Shown here piece by piece: positions 34,474 through 43,752 of a DNA stretch of 64,000 nt (the first letter of the stretch is position 1; the number at the start of each line of letters is the position of its first letter). Location: the NCBI RefSeq assembly GCF_003131185.1, contig NZ_QFFU01000018.1:60275-124274 (forward strand), in the 5' to 3' direction. The notes under the pieces are model-generated. The model was not told the origin of the DNA and did no database searches. It saw only the letters and a list, made by a program, of their open reading frames with translations. The stretch is from Pseudomonas ovata. Its GTDB lineage: Bacteria; Pseudomonadota; Gammaproteobacteria; Pseudomonadales; Pseudomonadaceae. Made by a program: the position numbers and the translations under genes.

Positions 34474-34614
34474 GTAGGAGCGCGCTTGCCCGCGACCGGC
34501 TGCGTTAGCAGTCGTAAATTTGTGGCGTTTCGCAGATTTACAGTCGTAAATTTTCAGCGTCTACACAATTTTTGCGAGCGCTGCGCACTCGGTCGCGGGC
34601 AAGCGCGCTCCTAC
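34474..34614. repeat. REPIN-like palindromic element, copy C (long form)
   Basis: 141 bp with the same terminal arms as the other copies. It carries extra interior sequence: the CAGTCGTAAATTT segment occurs twice, followed by TCAGCGTCTACACAATTTTTG. It fills most of the clpV-vgrG gap (34448-34680); no gene lies there. Confidence 0.88.
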
Positions 34615-34680
34615 ACAGCGTCATTTGCACAGCAACAGCGTTCGTGTATAGCCGATGAATTTCGCATGACGAGATAACCC

Positions 34681-36609
34681 ATGAATTTCCAGCAACTCAC
34701 ACGCATGGCGCAGATCACCAGCCCCCTGGGGCCGGATGTGCTGTTGCTCAAGGATATGGGCGGCGGCGATGAGCTGGGGCGGCTGTTCAACTATGAACTG
34801 CAGCTGACCTCCACCGACGGCGCCCTGGACCTCAACCAGTTGCTCGGCAAGCCGATGTGCCTGTCGTTGCAACTGACCGGCGGCGCCCAGCGGCATTTCC
34901 ACGGCATCGTCGCGCGCTGCAGCCAGAACGTCGACCGTGGCCAGTTCGCCAGCTACCAGGTGACCCTGCGGCCGTGGCTATGGCTGCTCAGCCGCACCTC
35001 GGACTGCCGGATCTTCCAGCACCAGAGCGTGCCGCAGATCATCAAGCAGGTGTTTCGCGACCTGGGCTTTTCCGATTTCGAAGATGCGCTCAGCCGCCCC
35101 TACCGGGAGTGGGAATACTGCGTGCAGTACCGCGAGACCAGCCTGGATTTCGTCAGCCGGCTGATGGAGCACGAAGGCATCTACTACTTTTTCCGCCATG
35201 AAAAAGACCGCCACGTGCTGGTGCTGGCCGACGCCTATGGCGCACACCAGACCGCACCGGGCTACGAGTCGGTGCCGTACTACCCGCCTGACGGCCAGCA
35301 CCGCGAGCGTGATCACTTCAACGACTGGCGCCTGGCCCAGGAAGTGCAGCCAGGTTCGCTGGAGCTCAACGACTATGACTTCCAGCGCCCCAGTGCGCGC
35401 CTGGAAGTGCGCTCGAGCATGCCGCGCCCGCACACTGCCGGCGACTACCCGCTGTACGACTACCCTGGCGCCTACGAGCAGAACCAGGACGGCGAGCATT
35501 ACGCCCGCACGCGCCTGGAAGCCCTGCAAAGCCTGCACGAGCGCATCGAGCTGAGCGGCAACGCCCGGGGCGTGAGCGCCGGCCATCTGTTCAGCCTGAC
35601 CGGCTTCGGCCGCCAGGACCAGAACCGCGAATACCTGATTGTCGCGGCGCGCTACTACGTGGCCCAGGAGAGTCTGGAAACCGGCGGTGGCGGCGGCCTG
35701 CAGTTCGAGGTCGGGCTGACCTGCATCGACGCCCAGCAAAGCTTCAAGCCGCTGGCCAGCACCCTCAAGCCGCAGGTCATGGGCCCGCAGACCGCGCGCG
35801 TGGTGGGCCCGGCCGGCGAAGAGATCTGGACCGACCAATACGGTCGGGTCAAGGTGCACTTCTACTGGGACCGGCACGACCAGTCCAACGAGAACAGCTC
35901 GTGCTGGATTCGCGTGTCGCAGTCCTGGGCCGGCAAGAACTGGGGCTCGATGCAGGTGCCGCGCATCGGTCAGGAAGTGATTGTCAGCTTTCTCGAAGGC
36001 GACCCCGACCGGCCGATCATCACCGGGCGGGTGTACAACGCCGAGCAGACCGTGCCCTACGACCTGCCGGCCAACGCGACCCAGAGCGGCATGAAGAGTC
36101 GCTCGAGCAAGGGCGGCACGCCGGCCAACTTCAACGAAATCCGCATGGAGGACAAGAAGGGCCAGGAGCAGCTGTTCATTCATGCCGAGCGCAACCAGGA
36201 CATCGAGGTCGAGAACGACGAGAGCCACTGGGTGGGCAACAACCGCACCAAGGTGGTGGACCACACCGAGACGGTGACCATCGGCGTCGACCGCATCCGT
36301 GCGGTGGCGCATGACGACCTGTTGCTGGTGGGCAATACCAAGACCGATGCCATCAGCCGCAGCTACCTGATCGAGGTCGGCGAAAACCTGCGCCTGGTGT
36401 GCGGCAAAAGCGTGCTGGAGCTCAACGCCAGCGGGCAGATCAACCTGACCGGGGTGAACATCAGCGTCTACGCCAGCGGCACCGCGACGATCAACACCGG
36501 CGACATCCTGCACCTGAACAACGGCTCCGGCGCCGGCACCGAACCCAAGGGCCAGGGCGTCAAGGGCGAGATCGACGCGGCGGTGAAGCAAATATTTCCC
36601 AAGACCTGA
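34681..36609 (+). CDS. vgrG: VgrG (TssI), spike protein
   Basis: 642 residues: a gp27-like N-terminal region (about 10-370, with LGRLFNYELQLTS and EYCVQYRETSLDFVSRLMEHEGIYYFFRH), a gp5 OB-fold (about 380-460, with YGRVKVHFYWDRHDQ and WAGKNWGSMQVPRIGQEVIVSFLEGDPDRPIITGRVYN) and the C-terminal DUF2345/beta-helix needle ending in FPKT. There is no added effector domain, so it is a structural spike. It is followed by a DUF1795 adaptor and an Rhs gene, so it probably carries the PAAR-Rhs effectors on its tip. Confidence 0.96.
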   Translation: MNFQQLTRMAQITSPLGPDVLLLKDMGGGDELGRLFNYELQLTSTDGALDLNQLLGKPMCLSLQLTGGAQRHFHGIVARCSQNVDRGQFASYQVTLRPWLWLLSRTSDCRIFQHQSVPQIIKQVFRDLGFSDFEDALSRPYREWEYCVQYRETSLDFVSRLMEHEGIYYFFRHEKDRHVLVLADAYGAHQTAPGYESVPYYPPDGQHRERDHFNDWRLAQEVQPGSLELNDYDFQRPSARLEVRSSMPRPHTAGDYPLYDYPGAYEQNQDGEHYARTRLEALQSLHERIELSGNARGVSAGHLFSLTGFGRQDQNREYLIVAARYYVAQESLETGGGGGLQFEVGLTCIDAQQSFKPLASTLKPQVMGPQTARVVGPAGEEIWTDQYGRVKVHFYWDRHDQSNENSSCWIRVSQSWAGKNWGSMQVPRIGQEVIVSFLEGDPDRPIITGRVYNAEQTVPYDLPANATQSGMKSRSSKGGTPANFNEIRMEDKKGQEQLFIHAERNQDIEVENDESHWVGNNRTKVVDHTETVTIGVDRIRAVAHDDLLLVGNTKTDAISRSYLIEVGENLRLVCGKSVLELNASGQINLTGVNISVYASGTATINTGDILHLNNGSGAGTEPKGQGVKGEIDAAVKQIFPKT

Positions 36610-36627
36610 AGCCAGTGCCTGGGCCCT

Positions 36628-36737
36628 GTAGGAGCGCGCTCTGCCCGCGACCGAGTGCGTAGCGCTCGCAAAAATTGTGTAGACGCTGAAAATTTACGAC
36701 TGCTAACGCAGCCGGTCGCGGGCAAGCGCGCTCCTAC
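36628..36737. repeat. REPIN-like palindromic element, copy D
   Basis: 110 bp, inverted relative to copies B and C (CCGAGTGCGTAGCGCTCGCAAAAATTG first, then GCTAACGCAGCCGG). Left arm has the small variant GCGCGCTCTGCCCGCG. It sits between vgrG and the eagR gene. Confidence 0.88.
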
Positions 36738-36773
36738 GCGCGTCATTTGTGTAAACCAGACGGAATCGTTTTT

Positions 36774-37208
36774 ATGACTTACCGCCTCAATGAATTCAGT
36801 TTCGCCCTGCCCGACACCCAGGTGCAGGATGCAACCATCAACATCCTTAAGTTCGGCGAGCTGGGCACGTCGTTGATCGTCAGCCGCAGTGTGCTGGCCG
36901 ACGGCGAGACGCTGCACAGCAACTTTGCCGCGCAACTGGAGCGCCTGGGCCAGCAGGTGCAGGACCTGCGCCACGAGCCGGTGCAGACGCTGCACGTGGG
37001 CCTGAACCAGGAAATCGAAGCCATCGAGCTGCGCAGCCAGTTCAGCAAGGGCAACGAGAAGATCTGGCAATTCCAGCTGGCGCTGGTGCTGCCCGACACC
37101 CGGCGCATGCTGGCGCTCAGCTACGTCAAGGCCCAGCCACTGGGAGCGGCGGAAGCCGCGCATTGGGCGGGCATCAAGCAGTCACTGAGCTTCAACACGG
37201 TGATCTGA
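36774..37208 (+). CDS. EagR-type DUF1795 chaperone for Rhs effectors
   Basis: A 144-residue single-domain DUF1795 (DcrB-like) protein starting MTYRLNEFSFALPD, with the central HSNFAAQLERLGQQVQDLRHEP helix region. EagR/EagT6 proteins bind the N-terminal TM helices of prePAAR effectors, shield them in the cytoplasm and load them on VgrG. It lies 33 bp before an Rhs gene with just such a prePAAR-TM start. Only one EagR gene is seen for two Rhs effectors in the window, and their N-termini are nearly identical, so it may serve both. Confidence 0.88.
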   Translation: MTYRLNEFSFALPDTQVQDATINILKFGELGTSLIVSRSVLADGETLHSNFAAQLERLGQQVQDLRHEPVQTLHVGLNQEIEAIELRSQFSKGNEKIWQFQLALVLPDTRRMLALSYVKAQPLGAAEAAHWAGIKQSLSFNTVI

Positions 37209-37241
37209 ACCTGGACGGGGTGAATGTGATGGACCGCAGGC

Positions 37242-40200
37242 ATGTCTGACGCCATCTGGGCCGCCCGCCTGGGCGATGGCCTTGAACACACCTCGATGCT
37301 GGCCGACATTGTCGGCGGCGTGCTGGAGGTGGCCGCCCATGTGGCGATCGGCGCACTGGCCACCGCCGCCGTGGCCGCCGCCGCCGGCATTACCGTCGCC
37401 ACCGGCGGGCTGGGCGCGTGCCTGCTGGGGGCGGTGGTCGGGCTGGTGGTGGGCGTGGTCATGGCCAAGACCGGTGCCGACACCGGTCTGTCGCGATTAT
37501 GCGAGGGCATCGGCAACAGCCTGTTTCCCCCGACCATTCAGGCCACCATCAGCACCGGCTCGCTCGACACCCTGACCAATAACCGCCCGGCCGCCCGTGC
37601 CGCCGGCTGGGTGCCGCCGGGTGTGCAGCTTGTCGAACAGGAAGGCGAGGCCCCCGAGGCCAGCTACCTCGATATGGCCGGTGAGTTCTTTTCGCAGATG
37701 TGGCGCCCCACCGTCGCCACCCCGGCCCCCGGTGCCGAACCGCTGCCCGAGGACCTGGTGCTCTGCGCCAAGCACCCGCCCATGCCGCCGCAGTTTCTCG
37801 CCGAAGGCTCGGATAAGGTGTCCATCAACGGCCAGCCAGCGGTGCGCAGCGGCGACCGCAGCACCTGCGAGGCGGTGGTGGTGTCGGCCGGGCCCATTTC
37901 GTCGAACGTGCGCATCGGTGGTGGCACGCTGACCGTGCGTGAGATTCGCAGCGGCAAGACCCCCGGCGTGGGCCTGGCGGTGACCGTGCTGCTGATGCTC
38001 AAGGGCGGCAAGGGCAAGTTTCTCAGCAACCTGCCGTGCATGGCGCTGGGCCTGGCCAACAGCTACGTGATGGGCCAGGCCACCCAGGCCATCGTCAATG
38101 CCACCAGCGCCTCGCCCAACCCGGTGCATGCCGCCACCGGGGCCAAGGTGCTCAGCGGCCAGGACGAGCTGGATTTCGTCCTGCCCGGCATCCTGCCCAT
38201 CGACTGGCAGCGCTTCTACAACAGCCGCGATGAGCGGCGCGACGGGCTGTTCGGCGCCGGCTGGAGCGTGGCCTATGAAGTCGGCGTGCAGGTCGAGGCG
38301 CACCCTGAGGGCGGCGAACGGCTGGTGTATACCGATGAACAGGGCCGGCGCATCGACATGGGCACTGTCCCCTTGGGCGGAGCGGTGTTCAGCGCCGGCG
38401 AAGGCCTGGTGGTGCGTCGCCATGCCCGTGGCACGCTGCTGATCGAGAGCGAAGACGGCCTGTACCGGCTGTTCGAGCCCAGTCCGCTGGAGGCCACTTG
38501 TTTGCGCCTGAGCCAGTTGGGAGATCGCAACGATAACCGCATTTTCATCGACTACGACGAACTGGGCCGGATAAGCGGCCTGCGCGACACCTTCGACGAC
38601 GTGCGCCTGGCGCTGGTGTACTGCGCGCAATGGCCGCGCCGGCTCAGCCATGTCGAGCGCCTCTACCCGGACGCGCCACCCTTGGTGCTGGCCCGTTATG
38701 CCTTCGATGACCTGGGACAACTGGCCGAGGTGTGCGATGCCACCGGCCGGGTGCAACGGCGTTTCTGCTACGACGACGGCCTGCGCATGGTCGAGCACCA
38801 GTTGCCCACCGGCCTGCGCTGCTTCTACGCCTGGGCGCACGTCGAGGACCTTGAATGGCGCGTGACGCGGCACTGGACCGACGAGGGTGAGGACTACGCG
38901 TTCGACTATGACCTGGCGGCCGGTACCACCACCATTCGCGACAGCCTGAACCGCATCAGCCGGCGGCGCTGGAACGCCCAGCACCAGATCGTCGAGTCCG
39001 TCGATCCGCTGGGCCACACCTGGCATTTCGAGTGGAATGACGAGCGCCAGTGGCTGGGCGCCACCGACCCGCAGGGCGGTCAATGGCAGTTCAGCTACGA
39101 CGAGGCCGGCAACCTGACCACCACCAGCGACCCGCTGGGGCAGACCGAGTCGACCGCGTGGCTGGAGCACTGGTCGCTGCCACAGAGCGACACCGACAAG
39201 GCCGGCGGCCAGTGGCAGTATCGCTACGACGCGCGCGGTAACTGCATCCGCGAGACCGATCCGCTGGGACAGGTAACCCGCTACCGCTACGACAGCCAGG
39301 GCCAGGTGGTGGAGATCACCGACGCGGCCGGCCGGCACAAGCACCTGCGCTGGAACGCGACCGGCCAGTTGCTGCAATACACCGACTGCACAGGCTACAG
39401 CACCGATTACGTCTACGACCACCACGGCTACCTGCGCAGCATCACCGACGCCCTGGGCGAACAGACGCTGTTCGAACACGACGCCCAGGGCCGCCTGCTG
39501 CGCAGCGAGCTGCCCGATGGCCGGGTGGAGCAGTTCCAGCGCGATGCCAGCGGCCTGCTGACCGTCTACATCGACCCGGCCGGCCACGCCACCCGCTATG
39601 GCTACAACCGTCGTGGCCAGGTGCAGCAGCGGCTCGACCCGCTCGGGCATCGGGTGCGGTTCGAGTACGACACCTATGGCCGCCTGCAGGCGCTGAGCAA
39701 CGAGAACGACGAACGCTACCGCTTTGCCTGGGATGCCGCCGACCGCCTGGTCGAGCAGCAGGACCTGGACCGCAGCGCCCAACGCTACACCTATGACGCA
39801 CAAGACAACCTGATCGGCCTGGTGCACCTGCCGGCCGCGCATGGCAATGGCTTGGCCTTGATGCCCGAGCAGCCGCTGCCGGCGCTTGAGCAGCACTTCG
39901 AACGCGACGCCCTGGGCCGGCTGGTGGCCAAGACCACGGCCGATGGCCTGACCGCCTACCGCTACACCCCGCTGGACCTGCTCGCGGGGGTGGACTTCAC
40001 CGGCCTTGACGGCCAGGTGCAGCAATTGGGCTTTGTCTACGATGCCCTGGGGCAGATGCGCGAGCAGCACAGCCGCGACGGCACCTTGCAGCATGAGTAC
40101 GACGAACTGGGCAACCTGATCCGTACCGGCCTGCCCGACGGGCGCTGGCTCAACCAGCTGTACTACGGCAGCGGCCATTTGCACCAGGTCAACCTCAACG

Positions 40201-41579
40201 GCCAGGTGATCTGCGACTTCGAACGTGACCGCCTGCACCGCGAAGTGCTGCGCACCCAAGGGCAGGTCAGCACCCGCAGCCAGTACGACCGCGCCGGCCG
40301 CCTGCGCGCACGACTGCGCCGGCCGACCCAGCAGCCGCCGCAACTGCCGGCCCAGGCTGAAAAGCAATACGACTTCGACCCGGCCGACAACCTGGTCGGG
40401 CGCCTGCAGCGTGATCGCGCCACGCGCCAGGACCGCCGCGACCTGTTGCAATACGATGCCAGCGGCCGCATCGTCGCCGGCCACGACAGCCTGACCGGGC
40501 ACAGCGAAACCTTCACTTGGGACGCCGCCGCCAACCTGCTCGACCGCCCGCTGGATGGCGCGGCGTATGTGCGGCACAACCAGGTGCTGACCTACCAGGA
40601 CAAGCGCTACCGCTACGACGCCTTCGGCCGCACCGTGGAAAAACGCAGCACTCGCCACGGCGTGCAGCGCTTCGCCTACGACGCCGAGCACCGGCTGATC
40701 GAAGTGAGCCACGACAATGGCCACCGGCTGCGCATGCACTACGACCCGCTGGGCCGACGCATCGCCAAGACCGAACACGACCGCCACGGCCAGTTGTTGA
40801 GCGAAACCCGCTTTATTTGGGACGGCCTGCGCCTGCTGCAGGAATGCCGCAACGGCCTGCAAAGCCTCTACGTCTACCGCGAAGACAGCTACGAACCCCT
40901 GGCCCGTGTCGATGGCAGCGGCGAACAGCAGCGCATCCGCTACTACCACAACGACCTCAACGGCCTGCCCGAACAGCTCACCGACCACGACGGCCAGATC
41001 GTGTGGCAGGCGCAGTACCAGGTGTGGGGCAACACCCTGCGCGAAGTGCGCGAGCCTTGGTACGTCGAAGAACAGAACCTGCGCTTCCAAGGCCAGTACC
41101 TGGACCGGGAAACCGGCCTGCACTACAACACTTTCAGGTTCTACGACCCGGACATCGGACGCTTCACCACGCCCGACCCGATCGGGTTGGCGGGTGGGAT
41201 CAACCTGTACCAGTACGCGCCGAATCCGCTGGGGTGGGTGGACCCGTGGGGGTGGAGTTGTGCCAGTTTCAAACGCTGGAAACGAGGTGATGCCATTGAT
41301 AAACCGCTGCCAAGTGGTAAAGCGCCTGCCTGGGATGTCGTCAGATCCCGATACTGGAAAAATCGTTACGAAGCGACCAAGAATACAACTGAGTTCAGTC
41401 CGGCTAACAGAGCGCGAATGCAGCGAGGCTCAGCACCGCTGGACAAAAACGGGAATTCAATGGAGCTTCATCACCACAATCCACAACGGTTTGGCGGAAG
41501 AGACGTGAACAACCCTCGCAACCTTCGTGAGGTCACACGAGAGCAGCATGCCGCACTTGATGAGTTCAGACATTTATGA
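37242..41579 (+). CDS. prePAAR/PAAR Rhs effector with HNH-type nuclease tip
   Basis: 1445 residues. A prePAAR motif AARLGDGLEHTS (about 5-16) and hydrophobic helices (about 20-75) form the EagR-binding region. A PAAR domain follows (about 180-245). Rhs/YD repeats build the cocoon from about residue 290. The core ends with the autoproteolysis motif DPIG-(18 residues)-DPWG (1312-1337). The 108-residue tip (from nt 41253) has NSMELHHHNPQRFGG, the LHH/HNH-endonuclease pattern, so DNA cleavage in the target is likely. The immunity gene overlaps its stop. Exact nuclease family is not certain. Confidence 0.93.
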   Translation: MSDAIWAARLGDGLEHTSMLADIVGGVLEVAAHVAIGALATAAVAAAAGITVATGGLGACLLGAVVGLVVGVVMAKTGADTGLSRLCEGIGNSLFPPTIQATISTGSLDTLTNNRPAARAAGWVPPGVQLVEQEGEAPEASYLDMAGEFFSQMWRPTVATPAPGAEPLPEDLVLCAKHPPMPPQFLAEGSDKVSINGQPAVRSGDRSTCEAVVVSAGPISSNVRIGGGTLTVREIRSGKTPGVGLAVTVLLMLKGGKGKFLSNLPCMALGLANSYVMGQATQAIVNATSASPNPVHAATGAKVLSGQDELDFVLPGILPIDWQRFYNSRDERRDGLFGAGWSVAYEVGVQVEAHPEGGERLVYTDEQGRRIDMGTVPLGGAVFSAGEGLVVRRHARGTLLIESEDGLYRLFEPSPLEATCLRLSQLGDRNDNRIFIDYDELGRISGLRDTFDDVRLALVYCAQWPRRLSHVERLYPDAPPLVLARYAFDDLGQLAEVCDATGRVQRRFCYDDGLRMVEHQLPTGLRCFYAWAHVEDLEWRVTRHWTDEGEDYAFDYDLAAGTTTIRDSLNRISRRRWNAQHQIVESVDPLGHTWHFEWNDERQWLGATDPQGGQWQFSYDEAGNLTTTSDPLGQTESTAWLEHWSLPQSDTDKAGGQWQYRYDARGNCIRETDPLGQVTRYRYDSQGQVVEITDAAGRHKHLRWNATGQLLQYTDCTGYSTDYVYDHHGYLRSITDALGEQTLFEHDAQGRLLRSELPDGRVEQFQRDASGLLTVYIDPAGHATRYGYNRRGQVQQRLDPLGHRVRFEYDTYGRLQALSNENDERYRFAWDAADRLVEQQDLDRSAQRYTYDAQDNLIGLVHLPAAHGNGLALMPEQPLPALEQHFERDALGRLVAKTTADGLTAYRYTPLDLLAGVDFTGLDGQVQQLGFVYDALGQMREQHSRDGTLQHEYDELGNLIRTGLPDGRWLNQLYYGSGHLHQVNLNGQVICDFERDRLHREVLRTQGQVSTRSQYDRAGRLRARLRRPTQQPPQLPAQAEKQYDFDPADNLVGRLQRDRATRQDRRDLLQYDASGRIVAGHDSLTGHSETFTWDAAANLLDRPLDGAAYVRHNQVLTYQDKRYRYDAFGRTVEKRSTRHGVQRFAYDAEHRLIEVSHDNGHRLRMHYDPLGRRIAKTEHDRHGQLLSETRFIWDGLRLLQECRNGLQSLYVYREDSYEPLARVDGSGEQQRIRYYHNDLNGLPEQLTDHDGQIVWQAQYQVWGNTLREVREPWYVEEQNLRFQGQYLDRETGLHYNTFRFYDPDIGRFTTPDPIGLAGGINLYQYAPNPLGWVDPWGWSCASFKRWKRGDAIDKPLPSGKAPAWDVVRSRYWKNRYEATKNTTEFSPANRARMQRGSAPLDKNGNSMELHHHNPQRFGGRDVNNPRNLREVTREQHAALDEFRHL

Positions 41580-42178
41580 AAAACACCATGCCCTCTTTGC
41601 AGATTGTACGCGCGTTCGTAGAAGCCACAATAACGCCCGCAGCGTTCGAGAAACAGCTACTGGAAAACGCCGCGTTATCAACGGAATTGCAAGTGCCTTT
41701 TCGCCTCCCGGAATACATCGAAGCACCTGATGTTTATACCTTCGCCCTTGAACAGGACTACACGAATCTGGAGTCAATCTTCAACACTCAAGTCCTGCTG
41801 TCCGGGTTCTTGAACAGCCGCTCTGTCGAGCATGAACGCAGCCAGAAGTATGAGGATTTATTCAATCTGCTGCTCAGCGTCCAGCCAAAATGGCTGAGCC
41901 TGTCGGCTGATTATCTATCGACCCTTCTGGACAGTGCGCCGTCGCAAAAGCCCAAGGCGCTACAGGCCTGGCTCAAAGACAGGATCAAACATGAATTTCG
42001 CTACCTGAAAACACCGCCCAAGTGGCTACAGGCGCCTGCCTGGCCGATTGACCAGGGCAAACCCCTGGTGTTTGTCGGGCAACTGGATGTCAGCGGGCTG
42101 AGTCATGACACCTCACAGGCCTACGTTTTTTTCAACGCGCATGACCACTCTTATCTCACCCTTCAACAGTCGTGCTGA
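41576..42178 (+). CDS. candidate immunity protein for the HNH Rhs effector
   Basis: A 200-residue soluble protein with no signal peptide; a nuclease immunity must act in the cytoplasm. Its ATG overlaps the Rhs stop (ATGA), the usual toxin-immunity coupling. The sequence is helical in the middle (SQKYEDLFNLLLSVQPKWLSLSADYLSTLLDS) and ends with a beta-like part (LVFVGQLDVSGLSHDTSQAYVFF). I do not recognise the family. It is clearly AT-richer than the Rhs core. Confidence 0.8.
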   Translation: MKNTMPSLQIVRAFVEATITPAAFEKQLLENAALSTELQVPFRLPEYIEAPDVYTFALEQDYTNLESIFNTQVLLSGFLNSRSVEHERSQKYEDLFNLLLSVQPKWLSLSADYLSTLLDSAPSQKPKALQAWLKDRIKHEFRYLKTPPKWLQAPAWPIDQGKPLVFVGQLDVSGLSHDTSQAYVFFNAHDHSYLTLQQSC

Positions 42179-42288
42179 TGGGGCCGGGCTGATCGCCTGC
42201 CTTGACGAAAAAAGCGATTGAAATACAAGGAGGGAACCCCGTGTAAAAGCCGCAGACCAAAGGCACACTCAAACCGGATGAACGCCTT

Positions 42289-42765
42289 ATGAACACCCTT
42301 GAACGTGCACGCTGCCAAGTGTGCAGGCACGTCTTCAACCTTGACGAACAACAGCAGGTATTCGTTAAGGCAATGAAGGATAAAGGGCAGCCTTTCATGA
42401 TGATCGAGTGCCCTTATTGCGGCACGTCTACGCAGTATGTGGACAGTCGCGACATTCAGGTGTCGCCGCAGGAGCAATCGGGTGCCTACCGGTGCCCTGT
42501 TGCGCAGTGTTCCGGGTGGGTCGAGTGGATTGCTGATACGCCTGCCTTTCTGGGTTGCGGCGAGTGCGGCAGCCAGTGGTATCACGAAGCGGCTCTACAA
42601 CGTGAGATCAGCCAAATAGTTGCCCGCTACGCCTACCGGGCGGCCTGCTATGAAAAAACGCACACAGCATGGGCACCGGCGCCGCTGGAGCAGCATCCTG
42701 AAGATTACGAAGCCAGGGTCGAACAGGAAGCGATGGACACGGGAACCGAACAGGTACGAGGTTGA
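42289..42765 (+). CDS. unrecognised zinc-ribbon protein
   Basis: 158 residues with four Cys pairs: CQVC (9-12), CPYC (about 41-44), CPVAQC (about 69-74) and CGEC (about 86-89), which should form two zinc ribbons. The C-terminal third is helical and acidic. The function is unknown. Its place between two Rhs effectors, three bases before the next gene, suggests an orphan immunity or a small-toxin partner rather than housekeeping. Confidence 0.7.
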   Translation: MNTLERARCQVCRHVFNLDEQQQVFVKAMKDKGQPFMMIECPYCGTSTQYVDSRDIQVSPQEQSGAYRCPVAQCSGWVEWIADTPAFLGCGECGSQWYHEAALQREISQIVARYAYRAACYEKTHTAWAPAPLEQHPEDYEARVEQEAMDTGTEQVRG

Positions 42766-42768
42766 ACG

Positions 42769-43071
42769 ATGGCGCTGGATATCATGATTCGTAAAACCGA
42801 CGGCACCACGTCGAGGGCCGAATTCCCGGAGGGTCTTCATCAAGCCCTGTTCAGGAACGACGTGAGGATCAGGAAAACATCCATTCTTTATCATTTGAAG
42901 GACTATTACCTGACCGACTGTTCATTCAGGAACGACGAGATTCTCAGGCTTGTGACGGCGCTCGAATCAGAGAAAACCCGCCTGCCTGCAGAGCATGCCC
43001 AGGCGCTGGAGAATGTGCTGGCTCTGCTTGGCGACGTTGATCTGGCAGAGATTTCATTCGCCGGTGACTAG
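42769..43071 (+). CDS. unrecognised small protein, possible orphan immunity
   Basis: A 100-residue protein, no signal peptide, no TM, no motif I know. It begins MALDIMIRKTDGTTSRAEFP and has a C-terminal acidic helix (EHAQALENVLALLGDVDLAE). The start lies 3 bp after the stop of the zinc-ribbon gene, so both are probably co-translated. Small acidic cytoplasmic proteins in Rhs islands are often immunities left from displaced toxin tips. Confidence 0.65.
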   Translation: MALDIMIRKTDGTTSRAEFPEGLHQALFRNDVRIRKTSILYHLKDYYLTDCSFRNDEILRLVTALESEKTRLPAEHAQALENVLALLGDVDLAEISFAGD

Positions 43072-43129
43072 GGGCTGTTGCGCAATCGCAACGCCCCCTC
43101 ATTGCCCAATCACCCGGACCCGGAAAATC

Positions 43130-43744
43130 ATGTTCGCCGACGACAAGCTCGCCTTCCAGACCGCCCTGAACAGCATGCTCAAGACCCTGAAATGCTCGGC
43201 GCTGCCCATGAGTGCTTCCAAATTCCACCTGAAGTTTCGCCTGAACAAGGTCGTGGTGGCCGAGCTGTATTTTCTCTATTCGATCAACTCGCGGGCCTAT
43301 TACTTGAGTGGCATGGTCACAGGTGGTCCGGTGTTCGAGCGCATGCAAGGCATCAGCCCGCCCTACCGCAGCAACCTGAATGCGGGCAACCCGGGGTGTT
43401 TTTCTTTCTGCACCAGCGGCAGGCAGGACAAGAAATTCAGTCCGCGCATCGATGGTGTGATTCCCATCCCGCCGGCCAGTGCCACGGCGCAGGTGTGCGA
43501 GCACATCAAGGGCGTGCTGGAAAACCACTACATCCCGCTGATCACCGGGTGCATTTTTCCGGATGAGTCCACCCTGGCCCATGTGCTGGAGGCGCCGGGG
43601 GATTACAGCTACCCCGCCGTGTTCATTCATTGTGCTGCCGTGTGCAATCCGGACCTGCTGGCCTCAGGGCTGATGGAAACCCTCAGGACGCGCCGGGCGA
43701 TTGTCAAAAACAAGGCGTTCGACCTTGCCCTGCTGCAAGGTTAA
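43130..43744 (+). CDS. unrecognised 204-residue protein in the Rhs island
   Basis: 204 residues from the ATG at 43130; the open frame extends upstream to 42995, but that part overlaps the previous gene. No signal peptide or TM. There are seven Cys spread through the chain, including CFSFC near residue 88. Mixed alpha/beta composition. I do not recognise it; position suggests an orphan immunity or accessory protein. REPIN copy E follows its stop directly. Confidence 0.65.
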   Translation: MFADDKLAFQTALNSMLKTLKCSALPMSASKFHLKFRLNKVVVAELYFLYSINSRAYYLSGMVTGGPVFERMQGISPPYRSNLNAGNPGCFSFCTSGRQDKKFSPRIDGVIPIPPASATAQVCEHIKGVLENHYIPLITGCIFPDESTLAHVLEAPGDYSYPAVFIHCAAVCNPDLLASGLMETLRTRRAIVKNKAFDLALLQG

Positions 43745-43752
43745 GAGGGTGT

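Noticed and set aside
36447..36609. Extra effector domain at the VgrG C-terminus
   Set aside because: The C-terminus ends as an ordinary DUF2345/beta-helix needle (ends IFPKT) with no added catalytic domain.
36628..36737. Palindromic spacer elements considered as attachment sites
   Set aside because: Five similar copies exist with internal modular variation and no integrase in the window; REPIN-type repeats explain them better.
37497..41123. 1208-codon minus-strand open frame under the first Rhs gene
   Set aside because: Shadow of a GC-rich repeat gene; the same kind of antisense frame occurs under the second Rhs gene. No ribosome site or motif.
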